Below, one piece after another: positions 45,149 to 56,834 of a DNA stretch of 64,000 nt (the first letter of the stretch is position 1; each line of letters begins with the position of its first letter). The translations under genes and the position numbers were made by a program. The notes beneath the pieces are model-generated. The model saw only the letters and a list, made by a program, of their open reading frames with translations. It was not told where the DNA came from and did not search any database. Where the stretch lies: assembly GCF_022376445.1 (NCBI RefSeq), contig NW_025955008.1, positions 186,001 to 250,000 of the forward strand, written 5' to 3'. This stretch comes from Fomitopsis serialis (lineage: Eukaryota > Basidiomycota > Agaricomycetes > Polyporales > Fomitopsidaceae).

Positions 45149-45595
45149 TTAGTACCGCAACAACGAGGGTGACTCGGACTCCCGTGCTCGCGACGAACCT
45201 TGCAGAGGCTGCGATTCTCGTGCTTCCTGCCGCTGCCGCTGTCGCGTCGCTTCCGGGGCCTGCCGTGCTGGCTCTGCCCGCGGTCGCGACATCTTAGCGG
45301 AACTTATGATTACTGTCGTCGTGATGCACCAGCCGATCGCGAGGAGAATCAGAATCATTTTCAAAGTCGGCCACGTAGGTAAGGGCGAGCTGGTACTAGT
45401 AGAAACAAAACAGCATTTGGTCAATACATCATTCTGGAATAGGCACCGGGCACGTACTTCTGCTCCAATAGCTGCTGTATTTGTGCCACGATGATCCCTT
45501 GCTGCCTCAACATCTCGTACAGCACCAACAAGATGAGGATATTGCAGAGAATATTAATTATTGACAATCACTTGGAAAATTACCGGTCCATGGTG
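45149..45595 (-). pseudogene. Diverged copy B of the small two-TM gene
   Basis: Contains MLRQQGIIVAQIQQLLEQK before a GTACGTGC donor (as in copy A), then TSSPLPTWPTLK, a TM MILILLAIGWCITTTVIISS and a tail rich in Gln/Arg/Pro (EATRQRQRQEARESQPLQ). The upstream 150 bp match copy A well, including the TATA position. The start codon and the first TM are not intact (ATGGACCGGTAA), and the central region is missing, so it is probably non-functional or much changed. Confidence 0.5.
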
Positions 45596-46402
45596 GTGTC
45601 TGAGGAGGGAGCGTGGACAGGCTGCACCGAGGCGTCGTGGATGTCGTGCCAGACGAAGACGTTGAGGGCAGAGATGGCCTGGCACTTTATACATTGTTGA
45701 ACTGTAGCCCCGATGACATTCACGCCGTTACCCACCGATCACTTCACAGATGACAGTACGAACATGACAAGGTAAACAAGTACTTGTCAACGATCGACAC
45801 CTCGAGGTCTCATCGATTCATCGCTGACATGAGCCGAGAACCTATCACTGTGCTGAGCCCGAGCGCGCTTCGGCTCGAACTAGCACAGTACGTCGCGTTG
45901 CTTCTGTACTGAAACGCACGCCTGGGGCAAGAGATCTCTAGCCTGAGGCGTCGTTGACCGTACTGTACCACAAAACAATAGCACTGATATACAGCGCCGG
46001 AATGATGTGAACGCTGGTGAAGCTCACTCTTCACGCGTTCACATTCTCGTCACATCGGTGCATTGGCCGGCAACTGACCGTCTCGCACGGCGGACAGGCA
46101 GTTTGGAGGGCGTACCACCAGTCTGGCACGTCAATCGCATGATGGATCTTCTGTCCTTTCCTGTCTACACTTCGAACCCGCTAAGAGCGACACACCTTAA
46201 ACCCGGGCGCCGGCGTTCGTCAAGTTTCTGGCTTTCCCGCCCATACTGGAGGTACCGATTGTAGCAGGGTGCTCTGGCTGCCGCTATTCGTGATGCGCAT
46301 AGCGCGTCCACGACATACTACAGAAATATGTCATAGAATGCCAGTGGGGAGGGGAATTCATGGTTGTACACAGACCCGCACCCGTCAAATTGAACGTCTG
46401 AA
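45596..46402. other. Duplicated block of unclear coding content (copy B)
   Basis: Counterpart of 42100-43079: promoter-like part at 45635-45720, CATGAGCCGAGAACCTATCA-type part at 45829 and CATTCTCGTCAC part at 46042 all have matches in copy A in the same order. No gene supported. Confidence 0.45.
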
Positions 46403-48574
46403 TTAGCGCCGGCCACCCAAACTACCGAAGCTGCCAAAGGCCGAACTTCCTCTGCCGCCGAACACAGATCTCGGGGGAACTGTATCTGTCTCCTTGACCG
46501 GTGACAACGTCTTCGGGATGTCGAGCCCTCCGCCGCCCTCCAGTCACATCATGGTCAGCTCAGTTTACGGGCTTCGTTTCCTGTGTAGGCTCACCTGCGG
46601 AAGTTGGTTCCAATCGAACGACACCGGCTGCGAAGACGGGAACAAGTTGATTTTCCGTTTCTTCTTGACCGGCGTCGGTACATGCTCTTCATCATCTCCA
46701 TCCACCGCGGGGGCAGGAGCTGCTATCGAGACGCTGGCCTTACGTCCCGGCTTGCCTTTGTTGAGAGTAGCGGAGGCGGCGGGCTTCTTCGCCTTCGCCT
46801 TCGCCTTGGGGGGTTCTTCGTCGTCATCGTCAACCTCATCTTTGTCCTTGGTCTTCCCCTTGTTCTTCTTCAGAGGCGGCTCGTCGTCGGATTCGTGCGT
46901 GTCATTGACCTTCCGCTTCCCCTTACGATCCGTAGCGGGTTTGGCGACCACTTCAACCTCGTCTTCCTCAGGTCGTTTCTTCCTCGGACGCCCCCTCTTC
47001 CTCTTAACCTCCTGAGTCTTCGGTGGGCTGTCGGGCTCAACCATGACGACATCGTCATCATCAGAGCCGTTGATCTGCCGAGACGTCGCCGCCACGCTCT
47101 GGTGTTGAATCTTGGGTTTTCGCGGAGGCGCGGGTGGCGAAGGCGACGGGGGAGCTCTTTCATCTGCAGTAGCAGCGTCCTCTCCTTCATGGTCAGATAT
47201 CGAAGGCGGGACGAAAGCAGAATCTGCGGGAGAGGCCTGAACACGGCCACGACCGTGCTAAGAACATCGTACAATTGAACAAGAGTCGACCAACGCCTTA
47301 CCTTGCCCGTCATCATCACATTGGAGGTCACACGCAGAGCTTGAAGTTGCGCTTCCGCCTGCACCAATCGTGCATTAACTTCCTCTGCTTCTGCCTCTGC
47401 CTTGTCAGCATCGCTGCGCGCCTCGTCAATAGCTTTCTGTCGTAGGATGTAGGTTCGTATCGGTTCAGCGGACGCGAGTCAGTTGCGAGGTCGGGCGTGC
47501 GCACCTGATACTCGTCCATCGAGGTTCTGTACTGTTCGAAAGATGTTTTGTATCTGGCTATCTTCGCTTTCAGTTTCTCCGCATTCTCAACTCGCTCTCT
47601 CAATTCTTCCTCTAGTTCCTCGACGCGGGTCTCTAGCTCCTTGACGCGAACCTCGAGTTCGATCCTGCTGCGTCGTAGGGTGTCCATCTCGGCCCCCTCA
47701 CGGCTTTCGAGTGTGCGCCACTTCTCCAGCTGCCGTCGGAGGTCAGCTATGGTCCGTTCACCCTCAGCGTGCTTGGCCTCCAGCTCGGCGTAGGAAGATT
47801 TGAGTCCATCCAAATGCAGACTTGTGCGTTCGAGATTAGTCGCGGAACTGCTCGTAGAGGCAACAAGAGCGTTGTGTTCGATCCGTAGTTTCGATAATGC
47901 ATCCTGGATGCCGGGAAAGTACGCACATATGACAAGGCAAAACTCTGATATTCACGACTGTGTAGATAAGAACAGCATTTGCGAATTTGACGTACCTCAG
48001 TGGCGTCCTTTCCCTTGGTTGTCGCAGCCAACTCCTTCACCGTATCCTCCAACTGAGCAGAAAGAGTAGCGCATCGCTCTTCCAGCTCCTCGCTCAATTC
48101 CAGCGTCTCCTCTTCATGCGTCCTCTGCCGCTCCTCCAACTCCCGCTCCAGGTCCAGCACGCGCCTCTCAAGGTCAAATTCCCGACGCTGAAAGCCGATG
48201 AGCCGGTAGTCGCGCTGCAGACGGGCGAGTTTCTCGAGGCGGATCGCCTCTCGCTCTTTGAGAGCCGCGAAGTGCTCGCGATCCAGCTCGATCACAGTCC
48301 GCGCGTGCGCCATACGATGAATCGCCTGTATCGCATCGCAGCCGCTGATCCACTCAGCTCGCTCCTGCTGAAACTGCTTCTGCATACTGGCCACGGCGTC
48401 GGACCCGCGGCTTTGTTCCTCGGTGAGGGCCTGGCGGAGCTTGTCGATGGTGTGCTCGAGCGTACGCTTTTTGGTAATGAGCTCTTCAATCTGTTCCTGC
48501 TTCTTTGCGGCCATCGCTTCCATGGGCCCGGATGATGGAGCAGAGCGCAGAGGAGTTGGAACCCGACGAGACAT
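46403..48574 (-). CDS. Coiled-coil protein with AT-hook, 629 aa
   Basis: Exons 47996-48574, 47505-47903, 47302-47436, 46595-47236 and 46403-46537, all phase 0. Residues about 20-370 are almost continuous coiled coil (KKRTLEHTIDKLRQALTEEQ, RVKELETRVEELEEELRERV). Then a Pro/Ser linker, a short DDDDVVMVEPDSPP acidic piece, and KRKRGRPRKKRP, an AT-hook with the GRP core. Next come Lys/Asp-rich patches (PPLKKNKGKTKDKDEVDDDD), KKKRKINLFPSSQPVSFDWN and a Gly-rich end with FGGRGSSAFGSFGSLGGR. AT-hook and basic clusters point to nuclear DNA binding; the coil suggests a dimer. Not matched to a named family. Its last exon has been copied to 43080-43212. Confidence 0.78.
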
Positions 48575-48902
48575 TGTTCCAATAGATGACATGTAAGCTA
48601 ACAACGCAAGAAAGGAGCGAAAGAGACAAGAAACCAGTAACAAAATCCAAGCGAGCCAGGCGGCGAGACACAAACGCAGGACGGGGACACCGCGTCAGAC
48701 CGCGTCCGAGTCGAAGAGTCGACGAAGACAGAACACAATGGCCGACGCGGAGGAAGGCGCGGTCGACGCGACCACGTGAGGGATAAGAGGATATTCAACT
48801 CCTGACAAGGGACTTAACCTGCAAAACTATGCAGCGCCTCAGTGGCTCGCTGCGCTCAGTGCGCTGCCTCCTCCTAATTCTCTAAGTACCTCTGGAGCAA
48901 CC
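48575..48902. promoter_or_regulatory. Divergent promoter, coiled-coil gene (-) / Met-rich gene (+)
   Basis: A 328-bp shared upstream region. No TATA seen. It includes a GC-rich part at 48650-48780 and a CTCAGTGGCTCGCTGCGCTC part at 48838. Confidence 0.5.
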
Positions 48903-49855
48903 ATGTCACCTTCCACTCAACCAGTGCGGAATATCACGGTCAAGGTTCCGCGACACAACTCTCAGCGGATTGGCCCAGTAGTAACGGCTCAAGTTGAGAC
49001 GTTTGCTCGTGAAGGGAAAGTGCGCGTCGACGTCCGACAAACCGCGTATGAGCCCAGCAGTGCACTAGCGCAGGCCATTGTGAGTCCCTCAATGGGAAGC
49101 TCGGTTTTCACGCGAAGTGCTGAGTGTATACATGCGCCAGGAAAGCGCGTCCGAATGGAACTCGCTACTCCTCACGGCCCGAGCTGAGAGAGGGCCGCAG
49201 TGGGATATAGGCACTCAGCAGTACGTACTCACACACATCGAGCTACTCCAGGGCAGTCGCTGACGACTCCGTGAAAAGGTTCCTCGTTGAAGAGTACTCA
49301 GAGCTCTACTACGACCCCAGCCCTTTGCTCGAATACCAAAAAGAGGGCAAGTCGCCCGCAGACGGTGACGGCGGCGCATCGACAAGCCAGAGTGCATCGA
49401 ACGACCGGCAGATGTCCGACCTGCCTGGCACGCCGAAATCGCAGCCGTCTCGTACACACAATTCTTCCATCGCGCCACACCATGTACCCCAGCAGTTCTT
49501 CGCGAACCAAGGCACACCCAACATGGGCTCGCCTCGACACCCGTTCCCCCCGTCCGCGCAGGGCATGGGCCCGCCTGGCATGGGGCTCGGCAACATGGGC
49601 GGCATGGGCATGGGCGCCGTTCCGCCTGGCCAGTTCTACGGCAACAACGCCGACTCCCCTATGCGCATGAACAATGCCGGGATGGCCCAGACTATGGGTG
49701 GTATGAACATGAACATGTCGGGCATGGGAATGGGCATGGGCATGCACGGCGGACCAGACATGGGGATGGGGATGGGGATGAACTCGCCGGATCCAAGGCG
49801 GCGAATGACGCGGGCGATGAGCGGTGAGGACGGCTTTGGCCCTATGCACGGGTAG
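48903..49855 (+). CDS. Protein with N-terminal conserved-looking domain and Met/Gly-rich tail, 273 aa
   Basis: Exons 48903-49079 and 49211-49855 (intron GTGAGT...GATATAG, phase 0). N-terminal half includes ITVKVPRHNSQRIGPVVTAQ, VETFAREGKVRVDVRQTAYE and KRFLVEEYSELYYDPSPLLE. The C-terminal half is low complexity: GMGPPGMGLGNMGGMGMGAV and further MNM/GMG runs, ending RAMSGEDGFGPMHG. No family recognised. The Met-Gly repeats could drive condensation or be simple spacer; inference only. Confidence 0.65.
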
Positions 49856-50384
49856 GTGATCGCAGCGGGAGTCGAAGTGTATCCACGTCTAGCTGCAACC
49901 TATGCGGTGAGGCTCACGTTCATATCCTGATCTACCCTAGGCCTGAGACTCGCATTATAGACGACTTGTGCATCGCACATGGGGCCCGGACTCCAGGATG
50001 CGACGACTACTTAGGACTGTCCCGAGATGCAGTTCTCGATCCTCATAAGTAGCCTCGAATGCCTGGCACGATCGCGGACTGAACGTGCAGTCGTGCGTAC
50101 TGTCTGCACGATATCATCAGCCATCTCACAGCGTCGACAAGCGTATCGGTCACCGTCATGTATCGCATCACCCTAGTATAACCTCCATGTAGATTAAGAC
50201 GTATAGTAGAACAAGCAGACGGTAGATGGTATACAGTGGTACATGATAGCGTAAGAAACTGTCAGGCTACAAACCAAGCTTGCGCTACAAGAATTCAGAT
50301 CAGTGCATCGTCAACGGGCCTGCCCAAGAAACCAGTATGCTGGAAGGACGTTCTCCATAGGATTCGTTAAGCGTGAATGATCCT
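49856..50384. other. Convergent 3' intergenic region
   Basis: 529 bp between the ends of the Met-rich gene and the Hsp70-like gene. No gene or strong hairpin found. Confidence 0.5.
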
Positions 50385-53300
50385 CTATGTTTGTTCCCAG
50401 CCTCCACCGTCATCGTCGCCGCCGCCCCAGGCGTTCGAGTTGCCCCAACCACCGTCAGCGGCAGGAGGGGCTGGTGTCGTTTCATTATTATCATCGTCAT
50501 CGTCACCGCCGGCGTTCTTGCCCTTCTTCTTGTTCTTCTTGTTCTTCGCGGTCTTCTTCGCGTTCTTGGGGTCCGGAGGCGCGGCAGCGGATGTCGTACG
50601 CGAAACGGCCTCAGGAGTGGCAGCAGCTGTCGGAGCGGCTGTGGACGCAGCAGTAGGAGGGGCCTCGTCCTCGTCCTTGGCACCTTTCTTGCCTTTCTTT
50701 TTCTTTCCCTTCTTGACAGGGATGGCCCACTCGTCCTCATCAGCTTTCTTCTTCGCCTCTTCCTCCTCTTCCTCTTTCCTCTTTGCCTCCTCTTCCGCTT
50801 TCCTCGTAGCTTCAGCGTCATCTTCTGCTTTCTTCGTAGCCTCAGCATCCTCCTCAGCATTCTTCGAGGCCCCTGCAGTTTCCGCCGCCGCTTTCTCCTC
50901 CTCGGCCTTCCTAGCGGCCTCCTCTTCATCCGCCTTCTGTCTGGCAGCCTCCGATTCTGCCTCCTCAGCTTGCTTCCTCGCAGCCTCCTCTTCCACCGCT
51001 TTCTTCCGCGCAGCCTCTTCCTCGTCTGCTTTGGCCTTGGCTTCGTCCTCTGCCTTCCGAGCCGCTTCTTCTTCCTCTGTCTTCCGCCGAGCCTCCTCGG
51101 CCCTCTGCGCAGCTTCCTCCTCGGCCCTCTGCGCAGCTTCCTCCTCGGCCCTCCTCTGTGCAGCCTCCTCCTCGGCTTTCTGGGCGGCGGCAGCAACCTC
51201 TGCGGCTTGTTTGGCAGCCTCCTCCTGTGCCTTCCGCTCTTCCTCCTGTCTCCTCTTCTCTTCTTGCTCTTTCGCAGGATCAGCACCACTGCCCCACAAG
51301 GTACTTCCAATGCCACCGAACCCGCCAAAGCCTCCAGCGTTGCTCGACGGTTTGGCACCCCAACTACCGCCACTGAGGAAGCTCGAAAACCCGCCTGGTT
51401 TCGGATGACCAGGGGAGCCCACCAAGTCCGAGAAACCCGCCGACTCGGGCTCCTTCGTGGCGCTCGTCTCGTTCTCAGGGAACCAGCCAGTGAACGGCGT
51501 CGATGCCCCGGTCTTGGGTGCGTCCTTCTTCTCCGTGGCAGCCACAGACGGAGTGCCATCAGGCATCGTGGGCGGCATATCCCATACTGGTGGCGGAGGG
51601 ACGACCGTATCGTCGTGCGCGGGAGGCCACAGGGAGGAGACGGCGTCGACGAGTGAGCTGGCGGGCTCTGCAGGCAACGGCTCTGGGTCAGCCCTGGGCG
51701 TCGCCACCTTCGACGTTGACTGAGGTGTCGGCGCCTTCGATGCCTTAGGGGTGGTCGCCTTGGGGGTGGGTGCCTTCGACGTCTCCTTGGGCGTAGGGGC
51801 CTTGGAAACCGCCTTCGGCGTAGGTGCCTTGGAAACTGTCTTCGGTGTGGGCGCGACAGACTGCTCCTTGGGCGTCGGAGCTTTCGACGTCTCCTTGGGT
51901 GTCGGGGCCTTCGAGACCTCCTTGGGTGTTGGAGCTTTCGAGACCTCGGGCGTCGGGGCTTTCGAGACTTCCTTCGGCGTCGGGGCTTTCGAGACTTCCC
52001 TCGGTGTTGGAAGCTTGGACTCCCTCGGCGTTGGCGCTTTGGAGGGCTCCTTAGGCGTCGACGGGGCGGTCAGCTCCTTAGGGATCGGAGGAGCCGTAGC
52101 CTCCTTGAGACTGGGGATCCGAGAGACCTCCCTGGGAGTCGGGGGCGCGGTAGCCTCCCTTGGTGTTGCCGCCTTCGATGCCTCCTTCGGGGTCGTCGGC
52201 TTAGACACGACCTCCCATGGTGTCGCAACCTTGGAGGCTTCTCGAGGCGTGATCGGGCTGAGCTCCTCCCTTGTCATCGTCGGTACTGTCGACCTCGACG
52301 ACTCTACTCTGGAAACTGCAGGAGACTGATACTTCGACGCTGAGCCCCAAACCGAGCTGAGTGCCTCCGCCAACTGGCCACTCCTCCCTGAGTCCGCCGA
52401 ACGACCAGACACGTTCACAGACCGGTCAAGGGTCGCAGGGCGCGGCGTCTCCGGGATGATTTCTCGCTGCTTGCCCTTGTCGACGGGCGTACGTGTCTCG
52501 GACCGCATTGCGCTACGCGTAGTCGAAGACCGCGAGAGCTCCGGGCGAGTTGTCTCTACGCTTGGCGAGCGCGGTGCATAGCTGACGCGTGAACTCGGGG
52601 CAGCTTGGGAGGGCTCCCTCGAGGGTACTCGCGAGGGCTGTCGTGACCTGTCCGACTGAGTGGAGAGGATCGTAACATTGTCTTCTGGAGACTCGTCGGG
52701 CTCGTCTTCTTCCGCACGATGACCGCTCTCGTTGTACACGATTGACGCAGGGCCGCTGAAAAGAAGACATCAATCCGTGTGTCGTTAATGCGGCTGTCTC
52801 ATACGTACTATCTGGTCTTTCCCTATTATTCGCGACGGACGTGAGCGTCGATTTCAAGCGAACGAGTTGGCTCGACTTACATTGTCCAACCACTTGATGC
52901 GGGCCCTGAACTCCGTCAGCCCAAAGTGGATTTCGATATTGAACACGATGGTCCAGTAGGTCTTCCCATTCCTGCCCTGTTTCGATTGTGCGCTCCCTGC
53001 CAGAGGGGACAGGTCCGCACGTACGTAACACAGAGTCGAGAAGTTGTCTATGCATTAGATGTCAGTAACAGTCAATAAGCATGTGCTGGTCGGCACAGGT
53101 GAGGGTACTAACCGGCATTTCTGAGGATCCACTTGGGCACTGACCCTCCGCCTCTATAACACCAAATCTCGACTTCAAAGACGGACAACGTTGACAGGTT
53201 CGTGACCTCCGTGCAGTACTTTCTACTGAATACTGTCGACTCTTTCACACGCACGCCCTAGCGGACACACAACACCTTAGTACAATCGAAAGGCAGGGGG

Positions 53301-55183
53301 AGTACTTCGAGCACCCACTCTGTTCAAGATGCAGTCAAATGCGTCTGGCAACAACTTCGGGCCCGAAGGCAACTCGAACAAGCGATGCTTCCTTGCGGCA
53401 TGTTCTTCATCTTTTGGATCGAATTCTCGTAGGTACTCAACACCGTACATGAACTTGGACATGCGCGCTGAGACGTGATGGTCGCAGTAGAAACCAATGG
53501 CACCATCTGCGACCGCCTTCGACCTGAATCAAGGATTAGCACTTCACGATGCCCACACAGACGTGATCTCTTCTTACGTTTGGCTGTCTGGTCGACTGAC
53601 GGTGACATGGTAGGGAGCAAGACGCTCCTGTAGCTGACTGAAAAGCCAAGGACTTGCTGCGAAACCTCCAACGAGCCATACCGACTACAAGAGCATTCTT
53701 GTATTAGTCAATCGATCACCGCAGGGAGCTACTTACACCTTACCTTGACAGCTCCGCCTGACGCGTCAATCTGCGCCTTGATTGATTGTACTGCGGCCTC
53801 GACTGACGGCTCGAACAGTGCGGCTACCTCAGCGCTAGTGGAGAGAACTACATGAGCAAGTTGTGTCCTCGACGCCCTTCAAGCACACTCACCCAGTAAG
53901 CTTCAGTTGCCCACCTCGGATACCAACGGTCGGATCCTTGTCAAGTGGTGAGCCAAATGGGACAAACTGCAGCTCCTTGCGATCACGGAACAGCCGTTTA
54001 GTGGTCTCGTCGAAGCGTTTGGTGATGTGATCGAGTGAGTCGGGAGTGCCGTACTTCGAACTTTTCAGTTTCTCTGGGAGATGGATACATTAGTCTTCGC
54101 CGATGTGCAAAGAGCATTCACATACCCTCAAAGAAAGCTCGTGCTCGTCTGCTGACGAAGACAGAGCCAGCAAAGACGCCTGTGTGAAGGACAGCAATCA
54201 ATGCCAGCACACACGGGAGCAAATGACGCGCATACAGTCCGGCGGAGCAATCTCTTCGATGACGAGAGGTGACGTTCCCCTGATGGCGTACGAGCTGATA
54301 TCCAGTGTACCACCACCAGCATCTGCAACGATGAACCCGTGCCCTGATGGGTTCTATAGTAACGTAAGTCAGGTTGAAGCCTGGCGCAGAAGGCAGCTGT
54401 CTTACCTGCAGGACATCCGCAGCAAGACCATTCAGTACACATGCGTGCAGACTTGCCTCGCCTTCCGTCACAAAGCGTATTCGTGCCTTTCCCTCATCTG
54501 TATCGGGTATCAAACCTCCATACACAGCAGCACGGCGCATCTTCGTCTGCTGCGCGCCTTCCCAGCCGTTCGGGTGACTGAGGACAAACTCGATGTTCTG
54601 CTCGACTGCATGCCAGAGCGCAGGGCCGTTCGCATGCGTGTCAACGATGAATGACCGCGTGCAGTTGAATAGATAGGCCAGGAAATCAGCAAAGACGTCG
54701 ACGGCCGTCTTCCCCGAGGGAAGCGGCGCGAAGCGCATGCCGTTCATTTTGAGTTTCATGTTCTTGGGGCGGAGACGTAGTTTGAAGCTTGCACAAGGTT
54801 CAGTGACGTGCGATTGTAACCACGGTAGAGAACTCACAGCTCGGCCTTCACCCAGCCCTCGTCTTCCGCTTGCGCGACCGTCGACGCGCTCTCTGCTTCT
54901 GCGCCTGCCGCCATCATCCGCCCATGACTGTCATAATACATGATTGTGGGGACTTTCGAGTTTCCTGCAACATGTTCTTGCCCCGGAAATCTGCAAGGGC
55001 TTAAGTATCTCTTTATCAGGCCCTGCGATGCACGAACCGTGTAACTCCATGGATCTTGGGCACCTCGCCCGGCTCGAGAATGGCGTAAGACACGCCGCTG
55101 AATGTTGTCCCAATGTCCACTGCAAGGACGAGACTCCGCGACTGCCCGGTGTAGGGCTTGCGGGTGCCCGAGGTGGGCTTCAT
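50385..55183 (-). CDS. HSPA12-type Hsp70-like ATPase fused to a long low-complexity C-terminal tail
   Basis: Starts MKPTSGTRKPYTGQSRSLVL at 55183. ATPase landmarks: phosphate-1 VDIGTTFSGVSYAILEPGEV; KNMKLKMNGMRFAPLPSGKT; phosphate-2 GFIVADAGGGTLDISSYAIR; adenosine-site VVWLVGGFAASPWLFSQLQE. The conserved family end is FNIEIHFGLTEFRARIKWLD, then NGKTRYGPASIVYNES, in which GKTRY comes from a 14-nt microexon (52809-52822). Instead of stopping, the last exon (50385-52755) runs on for about 780 residues: Ser/Arg-rich linker, many APTPKE(V/T)SK repeats (51715-52200), a FSSFLSGGSWG patch, 250 residues of EEEAARKAEEE-type helix, a Lys-rich KKGKKKKGKKG patch and a GGWGNSNAWGGG end. Relatives without such a tail are common in agaricomycetes and have no settled role; they are thought to bind ATP without classic chaperone structure. 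About nine exons; no frame breaks. Confidence 0.85.
51715..52215 (-). repeat. Coding repeat, APTPKE(T/V)SK units
   Basis: About 17 tandem codon blocks of 27-39 nt encoding KAPTPKEVSK and close variants (KAPTPRE, VAPTPKT, TAPSTPKE). The plus-strand shadow reads GVGAFETSL. Copies vary at third positions, so this is an old but recently homogenised repeat. Confidence 0.85.
52809..52822 (-). other. 14-nt microexon of the Hsp70-like gene
   Basis: GGAAAGACCAGATA is bounded by GCGAATAATAG acceptor and GTACGTATG donor. It provides GKTRY between WLDN and GPASIVY, the expected family sequence, and sets the frame needed for the tail. Confidence 0.78.
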
Positions 55184-56834
55184 TGCTGGTTATCGTTAGT
55201 AGGAAGTGCGCACACAGTCGGTACTTTCACGGTGAAGAGTAGATTGGAGATAATGGTGGGCAGGACGCGCCAGGTTCGCGCCGTCCGAGATATAAGAAGA
55301 GCTCGGAGCTCGGGGCTTGAGGCCTTGAGGAAAGAAAAGATGGTGAGGTCGACCACGAGGCATAGTTATGAGCTCTGGCTTCTGAGCGAATGGGGCGATC
55401 GCGGGTGTTACAGCAGCTTACGTAAGCTACATGCGTCCGCAACGCGGTTGTGGCGAGGCGCGTTCGCAGCGCGTCCACGGTCCTCCATGTCATCCCGAAG
55501 ACAACATCTCGATGAGGAAGATCCGTCTCTCGACCTATCTGGCATCATGGCGCAGCAAAAGGCGATATGCCCTGTAGTGGTCCAGACCCGCGTGGGCACG
55601 GTTGGGAGTCTTGTTTGCCAATTACTAGACTCGAGTCCGCAGGTGCGTGAGTCCTGCCCCAGCTACCACAACCTGGGTCTGGACATGCCGACACTCGGAT
55701 CTCTAATACACCAACCGCCCACACCTGTACCCAGAACCCTGGTAGACGCAGCCCTGATATCCTGGCCCTCCGACTCGCTGTCCGTCCCATCGCGGGGCAG
55801 CATCCGGTCATTACTGGGCCATCCTTCGGTGGCTGTGGTCGACGTCTCAGGTCAACACGACTTCGAGGACGCCCACGTATCTCCCACAATAACGTACAAC
55901 CTACACGTTCCCGCTGCCGGCGGACTGCACACCCTGTTGCACAGCCGGAGTCGTTCGGTGCCACAGATGACGCAGGACAGTGTCCTCACGCATCCTCGTG
56001 CATCTTGTTGTATAAGAGAGGTCTTCATTTCCGGCCACATCGCAGATACGCGATGGAACGATGCGTCGGCTATTGTGCGGTGCTGGAGACTTGTCCACTG
56101 AGGCAGCGTAAGGCCGCGCGGTAAGATGGTCTGGTTCCGGATGGAGGTCCTTCGGTCATTGAGTGCTAAGTGAACGCACAGGCTCCGATTGGAGAGGCTA
56201 ACTTCCCTGAGCAAGTCCAGGTCAGTCCTACCACTGCACATGATCAAGCAGCCGGAGCTCTTCACGGTGCTGCGAGACTCGAAGCACGTTGGGATGCCCG
56301 ACAATCGTACGTGCTTGCGCCGTTGAGACGTACATTCGACTGTATCACTTATCAATGAGAATGTCCGCAAAGGCGCAGCTGTGAAGCGCATCTACGCCTC
56401 CTACTTTCTTCCTTCCTAATGCGGCGGCTTGTGATCGCGAAGGCGCACGAGCGCTAATACAATGCCCACTTCTCAGAGTCGTCTACTACATCTCAATTGT
56501 AGCTCTGTGAGGGTGGAAAGTCACTGTCGCGGCTGATCAGCGCAACATTTCGTCGCTGTGCCTGCTCGACCCCGCGATGCGGTGGCTGTAGAACTCGAGG
56601 AGAACTCGATAGTTACGTCTTGAGCGCCCCATCAACACGCGTTTGCGATCTCCGATGCGCATGGCGGCACGCTCCTAACGCAGCGACTCAAGATTCTCCT
56701 GCACACCACCAGTCGACAGCGCTGCTCTCAAGTCACAGGTGGGCAGATCCCTCTCTAGGCCTTTCATATAGCACGGAAGGTGAGCTTCCCGCTCCTGTAT
56801 CTTCCCCTGCCCCATCATCCCGCAAACTCACTGC
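55184..56834. other. Long upstream/intergenic region, one unconfirmed ORF
   Basis: A minus-strand TATA-like CTTATATCTC at about 55290 suits the Hsp70-like gene. The plus strand is open from an ATG at 55548 (MAQQKAICPVVVQTRVGTVG) to 56101, 184 codons, but it lacks domain signs and the frame also runs back through antisense of the Hsp70 gene. No other gene seen. CATATAGC at about 56766 may belong to the next gene. Confidence 0.4.

Noticed and set aside
50300..51559. Long Arg/Lys-rich minus-strand frame
   Set aside because: It is the out-of-frame shadow of the Glu/Ala-rich tail of the Hsp70-like gene; extreme Arg content comes from GAG/GCC codons read one base off.
54944..56101. 385-codon plus-strand frame running out of the Hsp70-like gene
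   Set aside because: Its first part is antisense to the ATPase N-terminal exon. The later part has no domain or codon signs; kept only as a note in the intergenic entry.
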